A stretch of DNA of 64,000 nucleotides from Talinum fruticosum (taxonomy: Eukaryota; Streptophyta; Magnoliopsida; Caryophyllales; Talinaceae), in the NCBI GenBank assembly GCA_021018815.1, contig JAITYX010000017.1, positions 3,844,001 to 3,908,000 on the forward strand, given 5' to 3'. Below the pieces are notes generated by a model, which was not told where the DNA came from, searched no databases, and worked only from the letters and a program-made list of their open reading frames with translations. Each line of letters starts with the position of its first letter. Position 1 is the first letter of the stretch. Shown here in pieces: positions 62,560-64,000 of this stretch. A program made the position numbers and the translations under genes.

Positions 62560-62730
62560 ATTTTCTTTTTGATAAATTAAATGGAAAAGGGAAGATTTTT
62601 TATTTAGTCCAAATGAGTCATAAAAGACGATGCACAGTACTAATAAAAAGAAGGGAGAATCAAATCAGGGACGCTAATATACCGAGAATCCCAATCTTAA
62701 CCACTAGGGCAAGAAGACCTCATTGATAAA
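62560..62730 (-). mobile_element. tRNA-derived SINE of a second family
   Basis: On the minus strand TGCCCTAGTGGTTAAGATTG is a good polymerase III box A (near 62712-62693) and CTGATTTGATTCTCCC a box B (near 62665-62655), about 40 bases apart. The sequence between them is not a tRNA cloverleaf with a normal anticodon arm. The 3' boundary, near an A-rich TCAAAAAGAAAATAAA, is approximate. Confidence 0.5.
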
Positions 62731-62734
62731 AGAA

Positions 62735-64000
62735 AAAAGGAAAATGGTTGGCACAAATCTGGTTTTGAGCCAAGTGAATGCTTAGAGATAATGATAACTC
62801 TAGTTTTGGATAGTTTTGCTGACTAAATACATCCGTAACAACAACATACTCCTATTTTAGTATGAATCCCACTATTACAGATCTCAGGATCATTACGAGC
62901 AACCTTATAGAAATATGCTGTTTTTCTTTTTTAAAATTATGTTGCTTGTATTTTGTTGATAGATGAAAAAAGAAAAAGGAAAAAAGGAGTTGAAACATAA
63001 AGAAGTTGATCGGACAACTTTGTTGATGGGTCAACATCTAAAATATTTAGGAGTCCATCTTTTTGTATTTTTGTATGTCCAGCAAATCTACCACATTATG
63101 CTTGATTTGGCTTTTTGACTACAATGAATTGAACTTCCCAACTCAATCAATACAACTTGTTGCTTCCCTGTGATTGTCCACCTTTTCTCACCCAAAAATA
63201 TCATTCCCTCATCTCCTTATGCATGCTATTATTGCCATTTAATAAGAGTAAACATTTCTTTAAAATAATTACCATTAATACAGGTCGGTTCAAAACTTCA
63301 AGTAATTCGACACTTATTTTTTAAGTTACATCTTAAATTTCAACTTTTTAAATAGAGAAAATCTATTATGGAAAGAATTATACTCTTTGTATAAGTCAAC
63401 AATAACTCGACCCTAATAATTAAACGGAGGATCCAAGAACCAACAAAAATAAAAAATAATTAGTTTTTTTAATTAAATAGTGTGTTAATGTAAAATATTT
63501 CGTTAGTTTATTATTCACCTCTTTTATTATAGAGTTACATTCGTAGAGTACGTGATTCACCGTCTCAACCCGTGAATCATGATTCTTACCGTCCCAAGAA
63601 TACAATGTATCATATTTCAAGGCCTACACCATACAAATAAATGTTTTTTAAAAAAATACACAAATAAGAAGGGAAAAAAAGAAAAGAAAGAAGAAGTCAA
63701 AGATTTAAAGCAATTTTTTTCCGGAAAAAAAAAGTTTGTGGGAACCTTTGTCAGCTTGGTTTCTGGTTATAGGGCCTCTCTCTTTGTGTGCTTGACCCAT
63801 AATATAAGCACACATGGTTATTTCTTCAACGTTGGACTAAGAAAACAGAGGGCCCTCTTCACAGATTCCCTTGACTTTATTAAATTTTATCTATTTTTTG
63901 ATTTTTTAAAATTAATTTATTTTTGTTATTTTATGTAATTCTTGTTTATACCATGCCATGCTAGCTGTTGTTGATTGACATAAATAAAAATGCCCATGGG
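62735..64000. other. Intergenic spacer to the window end
   Basis: AT-rich with no supported gene. The 63579-63938 frame contains a Lys-rich low-complexity run and nothing domain-like. The right edge may approach another gene but nothing identifies it. Confidence 0.45.

Noticed and set aside
62655..62712. Possible tRNA gene
   Set aside because: Box A and box B are present but no complete cloverleaf or plausible anticodon arm can be drawn; a SINE head explains it better.
1..64000. CRISPR arrays, operons, attachment sites or prokaryotic signals
   Set aside because: The window is plant nuclear DNA; no regularly spaced palindromic repeats or prokaryotic gene organisation was seen.

Overview
This is nuclear DNA of a flowering plant, almost certainly a eudicot. 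The genes are intron-rich, the intergenic DNA is AT-rich, and L1-type LINEs, tRNA-derived SINEs, MITEs, hAT-like elements and a Helitron-like element are packed around and inside the genes. The species cannot be fixed from the sequence.

Six protein-coding loci can be supported. (1) 415..715, minus: first coding exon of a bifunctional nuclease of the BBD family; the gene runs off the left edge. (2) 17742..18484, plus: a BORCS8/MEF2BNB-like protein, with a probable untranslated exon near 12.3-12.56 kb. (3) 20775..25642, minus: a two-exon BAHD acyltransferase with a 3.5-kb intron. (4) 42351..49836, plus: tubulin-folding cofactor B (TFCB), eight coding exons, with a probable GC-rich 5' UTR exon near 37.1 kb. 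(5) 55619..58274, plus: a group C MAP kinase (MPK1/2/7 type), two coding exons. (6) 60166..60583, minus: a small gene of unknown family behind a clear TATA box. These are separate single-gene units with no operon logic.

Genes 2, 3 and 4 each carry one frame break of the same kind: one base missing from a homopolymer (GGGG, TTTTT on the plus strand, AAAA). Three unrelated conserved genes broken the same way suggest assembly or read indel errors rather than three pseudogenes. Gene 6 also has a break, but of different sign.

The mobile DNA is the most informative part. A minus-strand Helitron-like element spans 4214-7952. A 5'-truncated L1 lies at 10245-11765 with a 14-bp target duplication. A second L1, 37986-41807, has its endonuclease/RT half inverted relative to its zinc-knuckle/RNase H half and is bounded by a perfect 17-bp target duplication, which is the signature of twin priming; it probably sits in the TFCB 5' UTR intron. 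Two hAT-like elements with 8-bp duplications (15792-16981 and 43650-44146), a long-armed foldback family (two copies), a second inverted-repeat MITE family (two copies), a Stowaway-like family (three copies) and several SINEs fill introns and spacers. TFCB intron 5 also holds a 152-bp tandem repeat. No new multi-gene system was found. Large AT-rich stretches (25.6-28.5, 33.5-36.9 and 51.2-54.4 kb) hold nothing I can recognise as genic.
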